The notes under the pieces are model-generated. The model ran no database searches. It saw only the letters and a program-made list of their open reading frames with translations, and was not told the origin of the DNA. From positions 1,178,001 to 1,242,000 of the forward strand of contig NZ_CP139558.1 of NCBI RefSeq assembly GCF_034262375.1: DNA of 64,000 bases, read 5' to 3'. The DNA comes from Mucilaginibacter sabulilitoris. Its GTDB lineage: Bacteria > Bacteroidota > Bacteroidia > Sphingobacteriales > Sphingobacteriaceae. Below, piece by piece: positions 9,029-16,225 of the stretch. The first letter of the stretch is position 1. Each line of letters begins with the position of its first letter. Made by a program: the position numbers and the translations under genes.

Positions 9029-9633
9029 GAATCGTATTTAAAGTGCATCACAGTGCCATAAATAATATGCAGCGCGCCAAATCCTACGGCCCAGAAAATT
9101 AATCCGAAGCCCGGTATCAATGCGGCCAGCAAACCTAATAAAATCTGCAATATCCCCAAACCCTTCACATCCGAATAAGTATAGTGACTGGCGGCTATCA
9201 GGGAAAGCCCATAAAATATAAGTGTTGATGAGGCTACAATGCCATAATGCCCGTGAAGTATCAATATAAAGGTGAATAGCCCGCCGCTTACCAGCGGTAT
9301 AGCCATATTAACCACTAGCCGTTTACTGATGGTTCCCCAAAAGGGCTGTCCGTTTTTCTTTGATTTTTTAAAGGACAACCAAATGGCGGTGCCGATGGAC
9401 AGAAAAAGTACGGCAAATGCCAGCATAAATAGTTCGGCTATGAGCGTAGTATCATTGCGGTTAACGATGCCGTCGTTTGCCTGGTGGATTAGCTGATAGC
9501 CTGCGCCCGCGCCAATTAGCGCGTAAATGCCGGCCATAATACCCGACAGGCCGCTTAGGGAAATAAACTTGGCCGAGCGCTCCATCAAATCGCGGATGGA
9601 ACTGATTTCGGCGTGAACGTCTTTTTCTTTCAT
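9025..9633 (-). CDS. Multi-pass membrane protein coupled to a winged-helix regulator
   Basis: A 202-residue protein with a soluble N-terminus (MKEKDVHAEISSIRDLMERSAKF) and about six hydrophobic segments. I do not recognise a family with a known activity. I chose the ATG at 9633. An in-frame ATG at 9723 would add 30 residues encoded inside a dispersed palindromic repeat that begins at 9721, and those residues do not resemble a leader. The gene overlaps the following regulator by 4 bases, which implies a joint function. Similar membrane/winged-helix pairs are frequent in Bacteroidota genomes. Confidence 0.75.
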   Translation of the reverse strand: MKEKDVHAEISSIRDLMERSAKFISLSGLSGIMAGIYALIGAGAGYQLIHQANDGIVNRNDTTLIAELFMLAFAVLFLSIGTAIWLSFKKSKKNGQPFWGTISKRLVVNMAIPLVSGGLFTFILILHGHYGIVASSTLIFYGLSLIAASHYTYSDVKGLGILQILLGLLAALIPGFGLIFWAVGFGALHIIYGTVMHFKYDS

Positions 9634-9720
9634 GAAAGTACTTTGGTTGCCAAAGTTATTAAGATTATTGGGAATTGCAAAAGGGGGGAGAAAATCTGCA
9701 GTAAATTTATTATCCTGCGC

Positions 9721-9810
9721 CATTGCGAGGCACGAAACAATCTATATACTATACAGCGCGAACAGGCATTTGAACCTGCCTATGTAGAGATTGCTTCGCG
9801 CCTCGCAATG
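9721..9810. repeat. Palindromic dispersed repeat, CATTGCGAGG type
   Basis: The left arm (9721-9743) and right arm (9788-9810) are inverted copies matching at 21 of 23 positions. A smaller hairpin AGGCA/TGCCT lies between them. The same arm type recurs at 9934-9971, 10090-10121 and near 28621, so it is a dispersed family. The size and lack of coding capacity suggest a REP or MITE-like element. Confidence 0.75.
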
Positions 9811-9832
9811 ACGCGTTTTTATTTATTTTAAT

Positions 9833-9896
9833 CCTCCCACCCTCTTTGCGCCGCAGGCGTAGGAGGGTGGTCAGCGAAGCACAGATCGGGTGAGTC
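9833..9896. repeat. Dispersed repeat, 'ctctttgcgccgcaggcgta' type, copy 1
   Basis: A GC-rich element of about 64 bases running from CCTCCCACC to GGGTGAGTC, with an internal inverted repeat. Related copies lie at 12015-12073 (inverted) and 12186-12247 (same orientation). Copies on both sides therefore bracket the two genes at 10252-12005. Confidence 0.75.
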
Positions 9897-9933
9897 GCGC
9901 GTGGGCAATCACATCAAAAACTAATCTTCATAA

Positions 9934-10121
9934 TTCGCGATTGCTTTGTCGTACCTCCTCGCAATGACATGTTTTGCTTGTTATTTCTGACAACATAAGA
10001 AAGAGGTGTCACGCTGAGCTCCGTCGAAGATGGTGGCAAAGGCCTCTGCGCTCGACCCTTCGACGGCGCTCAGGGTGACAGACCGTCTCCATGTCATTTC
10101 GAGGGACGACGCAATCGCGAA
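9934..10121. repeat. Nested composite palindrome
   Basis: The outer arms (9934-9971 and 10090-10121) are imperfect inverted copies of the CATTGCGAGG family. Inside them lies a second, unrelated palindrome: 10007-10029 against 10058-10080, matching at 21 of 23 positions (TGTCACGCTGAGC... / ...GCTCAGGGTGACA). One element appears to have inserted within the other. Confidence 0.7.
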
Positions 10122-10187
10122 CGATACAGAGAACCCAGAGGGCATTTTATTACAAATCTTCCTTTTTAAATTATATTTTCAATAATT

Positions 10188-10217
10188 ATTGAAAATTCAA
10201 AATAAATAGTAATTTTG
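10188..10217 (+). promoter_or_regulatory. Candidate Bacteroidota promoter for the DUF393 gene
   Basis: TAATTTTG at 10210-10217 fits the -7 consensus TAnnTTTG, and ATTG at 10188-10191 stands 18 bases upstream as a partial -33 element (TTTG). The start codon follows 34 bases later, at 10252. Confidence 0.5.
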
Positions 10218-10251
10218 TGTTGTTGAATTACGATAACATAATTAATAAAGT

Positions 10252-11076
10252 ATGAAAACGCTAAAAGATCATGTGGTACTTTTCGACGTAGAATGCCCCA
10301 TGTGCAGTGTGTACACCAAAGCCTTTGTAAAAACCGGTATGCTTGATCATGACGGCCGCACTGCCTATCAGCATGTGGCAGCAGGCGCCTGTCCGGTATA
10401 TGACCACCAGCGCGCAGTGAACGAAATTGCGCTTGTAAATCTTAAAAGCGGTGAGGTAACCTACGGTATAAAAAGCCTGTTTAAAATAATTGGTAATGCC
10501 TGGCCGGTTTTCGCGCCGCTGTTCGCATTTAAGCCTTTTGTGTGGTTCATGAGCAAAGTTTACGCCTTTATATCATATAACAGGCGCGTTATTATTCCGC
10601 CGGCTAAAGACGAGGCGAATTTTACTTATCAGCCTACATTTAAAAAACATTACCGCGTAGCCTACCTGCTGTTCACCTGGTTTTGTACAGGGTATATACT
10701 TACGGCTTATGCACACCTGCTTACCGGGCTCATACCCCTGGGCGGCCCTTACCGTGAGTATATGATATGCGGCGGACAGATCATTTTCCAGGGAACAATA
10801 ATGACCTTTTGGGACCGCCGTCAAACATGGACTTACCTGGGCAATATGATGACTATTTCTTTCGGCGGGAGTTTGCTGCTTTTAATTCCGCTGGCAATAA
10901 ACCATTGGTTCAAATTAGGGTCTGATGTATATGCCTGTTGTTTTATGGGGGTTGCCGGGTTAATGCTGTTGGAACACATCCGTCGTACAAAGCTGCTTGA
11001 CCTGGGCTGGACGCTCACCATAACCTGGGTTATATACCGTATTATTTTATTGGCACTTATCACCAACCTGAACTAA
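10252..11076 (+). CDS. DUF393 (thiol-disulfide oxidoreductase DCC-like) membrane protein
   Basis: A 274-residue protein. The N-terminal domain begins VVLFDVECPMC, with Cys15 and Cys18 in the CxxC arrangement of the DCC/DUF393 family, where the usual form is DGxCxxC; the Gly is replaced (DVEC). The C-terminal half has about four hydrophobic segments from residue 140 on, so it is probably anchored in the inner membrane. The family's redox role is predicted rather than proven. Its stop codon overlaps the start of the following epimerase gene by one base (TAATG), so the two are coupled. The pair is enclosed by repeat elements. Confidence 0.78.
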   Translation: MKTLKDHVVLFDVECPMCSVYTKAFVKTGMLDHDGRTAYQHVAAGACPVYDHQRAVNEIALVNLKSGEVTYGIKSLFKIIGNAWPVFAPLFAFKPFVWFMSKVYAFISYNRRVIIPPAKDEANFTYQPTFKKHYRVAYLLFTWFCTGYILTAYAHLLTGLIPLGGPYREYMICGGQIIFQGTIMTFWDRRQTWTYLGNMMTISFGGSLLLLIPLAINHWFKLGSDVYACCFMGVAGLMLLEHIRRTKLLDLGWTLTITWVIYRIILLALITNLN

Positions 11077-12005
11077 TGAAACCTTACAAAAAAATTGTAC
11101 TTGCCGGCGGCAATGGCTACCTGGGTACTGTACTGGCAAAATATTATAAAGACAAAGCCAATGAAATTATTATCCTGGCCCGCAAACCGGCCAAAGCTGT
11201 TGACAATATTCGGACTGTAGTATGGGACGGTAAAACCGAAAACGGCTGGACCGTACAGCTAACCGGTGCCGATATGCTGATAAACCTTTGCGGTAAAAAT
11301 GTAAACTGCCGCTATACCGAAAAAAACAAAGCCGAAATTATTACCTCACGGGTGCTGCCCACTGAGCTGCTGGGGCATGCGATCAATAAAATGGCAAACC
11401 CGCCAAAACTGTGGATCAATGTTACATCTGCTACCATATACCGCCATGCCGAAGACCACCCGCAGGATGAAGAAACCGGCGAAATTGGCTACGGTTTTTC
11501 TATTGATGTTTGTAATATATGGGAAAGTGTTTTTCTGAGCAGCGAAACACCGCATACCCGTAAAATTGCCCTGCGCATGGGTATTGTACTTGGCCGTAGT
11601 GATAGTGTTTTTCCGCGCCTGCTTAACCTCGTGAGGCTGGGTATGGGCGGCCAGCAGGGCGATGGGCAGCAGTACATGGCATGGGTGCATGAGCATGATG
11701 TAGCCCGCAGTACGCAATGGTTGCTTGATCACCCGGAGATGGAGGGCATATTTAACTGTACTGCGCCTGTAGCAGTAAAAAATACTGATATGATGCATAC
11801 CATCCGCAAAACTTATGGCATGCCTTTCGGTTTGCCCGCCCCCGAGTGGCTGTTGGATATAGGAGCCAGGGTTATAGGTACCGAGCCCGAACTGATACTG
11901 AAAAGTCGCTGGGTAAAACCAAAACGCCTGCTCGATTCTGGCTTTACCTTCCAGTTTGAAAAAGCCGAACACGCGGTGCATGATATTTTGAGTGTAAGGA
12001 CGTAA
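11076..12005 (+). CDS. TIGR01777-family NAD-dependent epimerase/dehydratase-like protein
   Basis: A 309-residue extended SDR protein related to E. coli YfcH. It opens with the nucleotide-binding loop GGNGYLG at 11-17, has LINLCGKNVN near residue 70 and the family's VTSATIYR segment in place of a canonical YxxxK site. The C-terminal portion (PAPEWLLDIGARVIGTEPELILKSRWV) is the DUF1731 tail of this family. The substrate is unknown. It is translationally coupled to the upstream DUF393 gene, a pairing that suggests a redox or membrane-related role. Confidence 0.87.
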   Translation: MKPYKKIVLAGGNGYLGTVLAKYYKDKANEIIILARKPAKAVDNIRTVVWDGKTENGWTVQLTGADMLINLCGKNVNCRYTEKNKAEIITSRVLPTELLGHAINKMANPPKLWINVTSATIYRHAEDHPQDEETGEIGYGFSIDVCNIWESVFLSSETPHTRKIALRMGIVLGRSDSVFPRLLNLVRLGMGGQQGDGQQYMAWVHEHDVARSTQWLLDHPEMEGIFNCTAPVAVKNTDMMHTIRKTYGMPFGLPAPEWLLDIGARVIGTEPELILKSRWVKPKRLLDSGFTFQFEKAEHAVHDILSVRT

Positions 12006-12255
12006 ACGCGGGTAGACTCACCCCGTCTGCGCTTCGCTGGACGACCCTCCTACGCCTGCGGCGCAAAGAGGGTAAAGAAGAGAATTGTCATGCTGAACGT
12101 AGTGAAGCATCTATTCTATAAAATGCATAGTTCACTAACAGATCCTTCGCTACGCTCAGGATGACAATTGAAATTAAACTTTCAAGCGCCCTCTTTGCGC
12201 CGCAGGCGTAGAGAAGGTGACCGAGCGCAGCGATGGTCGGGTGAGTCTTTGCCAG
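12006..12255. repeat. Nested palindromic repeat block
   Basis: The outer arms are 12015-12073 and 12186-12247, inverted copies of the repeat also found at 9833-9896. Inside lies a hairpin element at 12083-12169 whose ends AATTGTCAT and ATGACAATT are perfect inverted repeats; a sibling lies at 49386-49471. The layout repeats the 'palindrome within a palindrome' plan of 9934-10121 with different parts. No gene is present. Confidence 0.75.
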
Positions 12256-13470
12256 CTATTCCTTCCCAGCCTTTTTACCCACTTCTTTAGTCATTTTTAA
12301 AGTAAGGAAAAGCAGCAAGCCTGCAGCAACGATAATGGCAATCCAAATAAACAAGGTATAATCACGGTCGGGTTTGGCTTGTTTGATTTGATAGGCGGTG
12401 TTTTGCTGCACATCCCCATGGCTTATCTGCGGGGTATTGTCCCGAATACTGTCGGCAAAAAATTTAAGGTCATATTCGGGGGCCTGCACCGATGAATCTC
12501 CTGCCAGCAGGTGGTAGGTTTCCTTACTATCCAGGTAGCTGATCAATGACTCATCCGACTGATAAGCATCAACGCCTTTGATTGTCAGCGGCGGGTTATC
12601 GCCGTTGTTAATTTGCAATAGTAACTCTTCGGTTTTGGCAGATAGGAGCAGGTCGGTAGCTTTGGCTGAGTTGAGCGCTGTCTCCGCAAGCAGTTGTTTT
12701 TCTTTGTTATTGATCTGATATATCTCCACATCCCGCTTAAAATACTTTGGCGATGTGATGTCGATATGCAGTTTATTTACCTGGTAATGATCATTAAGCT
12801 TTATAGTAACATAGGTGGTTTTATTGCTATCAACCCGGGCAAGTTGTACCGGCAAAATCCGGATGTAATTGAGCGAAGCTGCATATTCGGTATATACACC
12901 GGCCTGCAAAAATTTGATGGGTGTTTTGTTTTTATCGTTCACCAAAATTTTGAGGTAACGGTAACTGCTGGCCGGGAAAGCCAGCGACTGCATATAAGTA
13001 CCTTCGCTGTTGGCTACAGCCTCTTGCAGGGGGATGTCTTCCTGTATGGCGAACCACTGTTTCAGGTCATCGCTGCCCACTAAGTTCACTTTGCGCTGTA
13101 CGGCTGTGTTTTGCAGCTTTATCCAGAGGCGGTCAAGGACCAGGCCGGTTTTGTTTTCTACAATAAAGGTTGTTCCGGTGTCGGAGCTTAGCGGCGCATC
13201 AACCTGGTTAAAAACAACAAAGCTTTTCTGGTCTTTTTGAGGCAGGCTGCCCGCAGGTATATAGGGAATAAAATTGCCTTTGGCATCGGCTATCCGGATG
13301 TCGGACAGATCGGCTTTGACTTTAGCTACTAATGCAGGCTGTAAACTAATACGGTAAAAGCCGGTAACTTCAACCCTGGGCAGCACGGCCTGGTATTTAA
13401 AATTCTTTTGCGCCAATGCCGGTAACATAAGCGCGCAAAGCAGTAAGGTAATGCAGGTAATTTTACTCAT
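12256..13470 (-). CDS. DUF3999-like exported protein
   Basis: A 404-residue protein with a signal peptide (hydrophobic stretch ending LPALAQ), a large beta-rich exported region and a single membrane segment near the C-terminus (DYTLFIWIAIIVAAGLLLFL) followed by a lysine-rich tail. It matches the pattern of DUF3999 proteins, which commonly accompany DUF2339 membrane proteins, as here. I chose the ATG at 13470, which overlaps the stop of the upstream gene in an 8-base overlap (ATGAGTAA). A longer reading adds 33 basic residues that lie inside the neighbour. The function is unknown; a cell-envelope role is likely. Confidence 0.72.
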   Translation of the reverse strand: MSKITCITLLLCALMLPALAQKNFKYQAVLPRVEVTGFYRISLQPALVAKVKADLSDIRIADAKGNFIPYIPAGSLPQKDQKSFVVFNQVDAPLSSDTGTTFIVENKTGLVLDRLWIKLQNTAVQRKVNLVGSDDLKQWFAIQEDIPLQEAVANSEGTYMQSLAFPASSYRYLKILVNDKNKTPIKFLQAGVYTEYAASLNYIRILPVQLARVDSNKTTYVTIKLNDHYQVNKLHIDITSPKYFKRDVEIYQINNKEKQLLAETALNSAKATDLLLSAKTEELLLQINNGDNPPLTIKGVDAYQSDESLISYLDSKETYHLLAGDSSVQAPEYDLKFFADSIRDNTPQISHGDVQQNTAYQIKQAKPDRDYTLFIWIAIIVAAGLLLFLTLKMTKEVGKKAGKE

Positions 13471-15892
13471 CCTGGGGTTTGGCTTGGTCATCAGCAGGCT
13501 TTGCTTCATCATTAACAATAATTTTTTTAACCTTTTGGTACATGAACGATATAATAAGCAATAAAACACCGAGGCAAAAGAACGCCGCGATTTTCCCGGC
13601 CACGGGTATGTTATTAATATCGAACAAAAATAATTTCAGCAACGTTAACGAAAACAGGCTTAACGATACAATACGCATCACCCTTAATTTATGGCGCATA
13701 CCCAGCCACATCAGCGCGAAGGATAACAGGCCCCACAGTATAGGCAGCCCGGTTTTGATATAAACCGTCTCCACCCGGTCAATAGAATAGGTTTTGCTGT
13801 AAAACAATAAGTTACTCGCTAAGCTCAATTCCAAACTTAAAAACACCACCACCGCCGCGCTTATTATCCAGGTGAACAGTGTCTTCATTCCGGTATCTAA
13901 GGTTTTTTGGCACAAGCGTATGATGCGGTAAAACAGCAAAGCAATAAATATGGCGCCTATCCAATGGGCAGCAAAATGACTTGCGGACGGTTTTTGCTGC
14001 TCCAACATGAGCCTTTGCAGGTCAAAAAACTGCGGAGTTAGGGCCAAGTAAACCGTGATGCAAACCATTAAAATGCCCAGCCTTATTTTTTCATTGAAAT
14101 TGAGTGCCGACACCTTTAGCGAAACCAGGTAGTATCCATAAATAAATACCGGCGTATACAACATCATGTATAAAATGTTTAAAGCCGTATTTGGGTAATG
14201 ATTCAAAAATTGATGGTTTATCTCCAGCAATCCGCTAAAAAACAGCAGGGCAAGAGCGGCAATGCTGAAAATATGTTTGTCTACGGCTATGCCTTTTAAA
14301 TGCGGGGCTTCATCGCGACTTATCAGAACGGATATCAGGTAGGAGCTTATAGACGCGATGAACGTAGTGATAAAACCTTTATTGGCTATAATAGTAAGGC
14401 TTGTTTCGTGATAGCTGTATATCTGGTACCAATCCATAAACAGGCTCAGCAACATGGCTATCCATAATATTAACGACGTAAGCTTCATAAGTTGGATAGC
14501 CGATTTTTGGTACAGCCAGTACAGCAGCAGCGCCTCCGATGCCCAGAAAATGGTGATGCTGTTGCCGTGCAGCTGTATAGGCGCCGCCAGCGAAATAAAG
14601 GTGAGCGTAATGCCTATAAGCAGGTATAGTATATTGGTATCAACCTTGCGTTTGCGGAATAATATGTATGATAGCACCAGGTTCACCACCGCCAAACTCA
14701 CGCAAAATAGACCCCGGTATTGCTCGTCTTTCATCACGGTAAGCAGGTATAAGCCTGCCGCGAAATAAAGCGCGGTATTAATGAGTAAAATACTAAAGTC
14801 TGAAGCGATGAATTTTTTATTCTCCTTAACGTTGTGCGCTACATTAATGGCAAAATACAACAAGTAAAAAATGGTAGCGTAAATAAACCCGGTGTGGTAT
14901 GTTGGTGCGGTAAGCGTATACAGTATGGATGCAAAAACAATAACCGTAAAGCCAAAGGATACTATGTTGAGTATGCGCCAGGCTTTAAAGTAAGCAATAA
15001 TGAGCAAACCTGTATTGAGTATGAGCAGGTAAATAAACAGGCCATTATAATTGGCATTGCCGGTGCTAACCATAAACGGACTGGCAAAGCCACCCACCAG
15101 CGCAATAACGGCAAGCTCCTGCTTGTCATACAGCAGCGAAAGCACCACCGCGAAAATAGTAATGATAATAAGTATAATGAACGATGTTGTTTGACCGAAT
15201 AAGTTGAACTGGTGATATGCTAGTGTTATGGTAAAGTAGAATACCGCCAGGCCGCCACCAACCAATACCGAACTGAAAGCCTTGTAGCTGTTACGCAGGC
15301 GGTGTGCAATACCTATTAAAATAGCGCCGCACGCAATGCCAACCCCTACGCGGCCGGCCTTGCCAATCCAATCGTTATCAATGGCAAATTTTACAAAATA
15401 GCCAATGGCCAAAACCAATATGGCAATACCAATTTTGTTAATGAGGTTTTCGCCGATAAATTTCTCCAGGTCAGGGTGGCGCTCAAAAAATGATGGCTGC
15501 GGTTCCCTGGGTTTTGGCGGATTAAAATCAGAGGTTTTAACCGGTCGGTGAATGGTTGAGCGGCTATCGGTAATAACTTCAGGCCGTCGTTCAATATTTT
15601 CAGGTTTGGCAAATTCAGGTATCGGTGGTACTTCTGCAGGTACAGGTGGTTCCGGTTTGCTGGCAGGTGCTTCGGGTGGCTTAACCTGCGGTATTTCGCT
15701 GATTGCAGATTTAGTCGCTTCCGGTTTTTTAACTTGTTCTTCAAGTGTTCGGGACACCCGCAAATGTTCAATCAGGCGTTTTAGCTCTGCCGTTTTATTA
15801 TCAAGATCGCTCAATTTGCGGTTAATATCCGTTTTGTTGCTCACTATTAAATAAACAATCAGGATGAGTATCAATACGGTTAAAATGTCCAT
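13463..15892 (-). CDS. DUF2339 polytopic membrane protein
   Basis: An 809-residue protein. A short N-terminal hydrophobic segment (residues 3-18) is followed by a coiled-coil-like stretch, then a proline-, glutamate- and lysine-rich linker at about 60-130. From residue 150 on there are some 20 or more hydrophobic segments, beginning with IGENLINKIGIAILVLAIGYFVKFAIDNDWIG, the hallmark start of DUF2339. Family function is unknown. The gene is followed, with overlap, by DUF3999, the usual partner, so the products probably form one envelope complex. Confidence 0.85.
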   Translation of the reverse strand: MDILTVLILILIVYLIVSNKTDINRKLSDLDNKTAELKRLIEHLRVSRTLEEQVKKPEATKSAISEIPQVKPPEAPASKPEPPVPAEVPPIPEFAKPENIERRPEVITDSRSTIHRPVKTSDFNPPKPREPQPSFFERHPDLEKFIGENLINKIGIAILVLAIGYFVKFAIDNDWIGKAGRVGVGIACGAILIGIAHRLRNSYKAFSSVLVGGGLAVFYFTITLAYHQFNLFGQTTSFIILIIITIFAVVLSLLYDKQELAVIALVGGFASPFMVSTGNANYNGLFIYLLILNTGLLIIAYFKAWRILNIVSFGFTVIVFASILYTLTAPTYHTGFIYATIFYLLYFAINVAHNVKENKKFIASDFSILLINTALYFAAGLYLLTVMKDEQYRGLFCVSLAVVNLVLSYILFRKRKVDTNILYLLIGITLTFISLAAPIQLHGNSITIFWASEALLLYWLYQKSAIQLMKLTSLILWIAMLLSLFMDWYQIYSYHETSLTIIANKGFITTFIASISSYLISVLISRDEAPHLKGIAVDKHIFSIAALALLFFSGLLEINHQFLNHYPNTALNILYMMLYTPVFIYGYYLVSLKVSALNFNEKIRLGILMVCITVYLALTPQFFDLQRLMLEQQKPSASHFAAHWIGAIFIALLFYRIIRLCQKTLDTGMKTLFTWIISAAVVVFLSLELSLASNLLFYSKTYSIDRVETVYIKTGLPILWGLLSFALMWLGMRHKLRVMRIVSLSLFSLTLLKLFLFDINNIPVAGKIAAFFCLGVLLLIISFMYQKVKKIIVNDEAKPADDQAKPQDE

Positions 15893-16225
15893 AGCCTTAG
15901 GTTTAGCAAAATCTAAAGATAGATGATTTATGAAATAATACGCATTACAGATAAATAATGTATAAGCAAAATCAGATTTTTGTAGTAAATAGAGTTTAGC
16001 TAAAGCCGATTATGTACCCTCTTTATCCGTTGGCTAAAACCAACGGCAATGATTTTAATTAAAACAGATAATTCATTGCCGTCCCATTTAAGTGACGGAT
16101 CGCCAAAGGAGAAAAGGCTTCAGCCAAATTCACTAATTTGAATAGTGCATAAGCTAAATCAATTAATTAACTTAGCTTCAATTCATCATCTCCTGCTGCT
16201 AACTACAGTAAACAAAACCTTATAA
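15893..16225. other. Intergenic region with a nested hairpin repeat
   Basis: 333 bases between divergently transcribed genes, without a credible gene. It holds a hairpin CCGTTGG/CCAACGG (16027-16046) whose right edge runs into GGCAATGA, inverted again as TCATTGCC at 16073-16080. The rest is AT-rich, and must contain the promoters of the DUF2339 and rhamnosidase genes, but I see no convincing -33/-7 pair. Confidence 0.6.
16027..16080. repeat. Overlapping hairpins CCGTTGG/CCAACGG and GGCAATGA/TCATTGCC
   Basis: Two perfect inverted repeats share the bases GG at 16045-16046, so only one can form at a time in a single strand. Their form is that of a dispersed intergenic repeat rather than a terminator, since no T-tract follows. 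Confidence 0.55.

Larger units (their letters stand above)
9634..10251. other. Repeat-rich intergenic region
   Basis: This gap of about 620 bases has no credible gene. It contains three dispersed palindromic elements: 9721-9810, 9833-9896, and a nested pair spanning 9934-10121. The last 130 bases become AT-rich and hold the promoter of the DUF393 gene. Confidence 0.8.

Noticed and set aside
9634..9723. Upstream ATG at 9723 for the membrane protein gene
   Set aside because: It lies in the first codon of a dispersed repeat, and the extra 30 residues look unrelated to a leader or domain.
11346..11981. 211-codon frame on the minus strand
   Set aside because: It is antisense to the TIGR01777 gene and is a by-product of its codon bias.
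9721..12247. CRISPR array
   Set aside because: The repeats here are inverted, unequal and without regular unique spacers; there are no cas genes in the window.
13471..13569. Longer start for the DUF3999-like protein
   Set aside because: The extra residues are encoded within the DUF2339 gene, are basic, and would displace the signal peptide; the ATG at 13470 gives the classical 8-base overlap.
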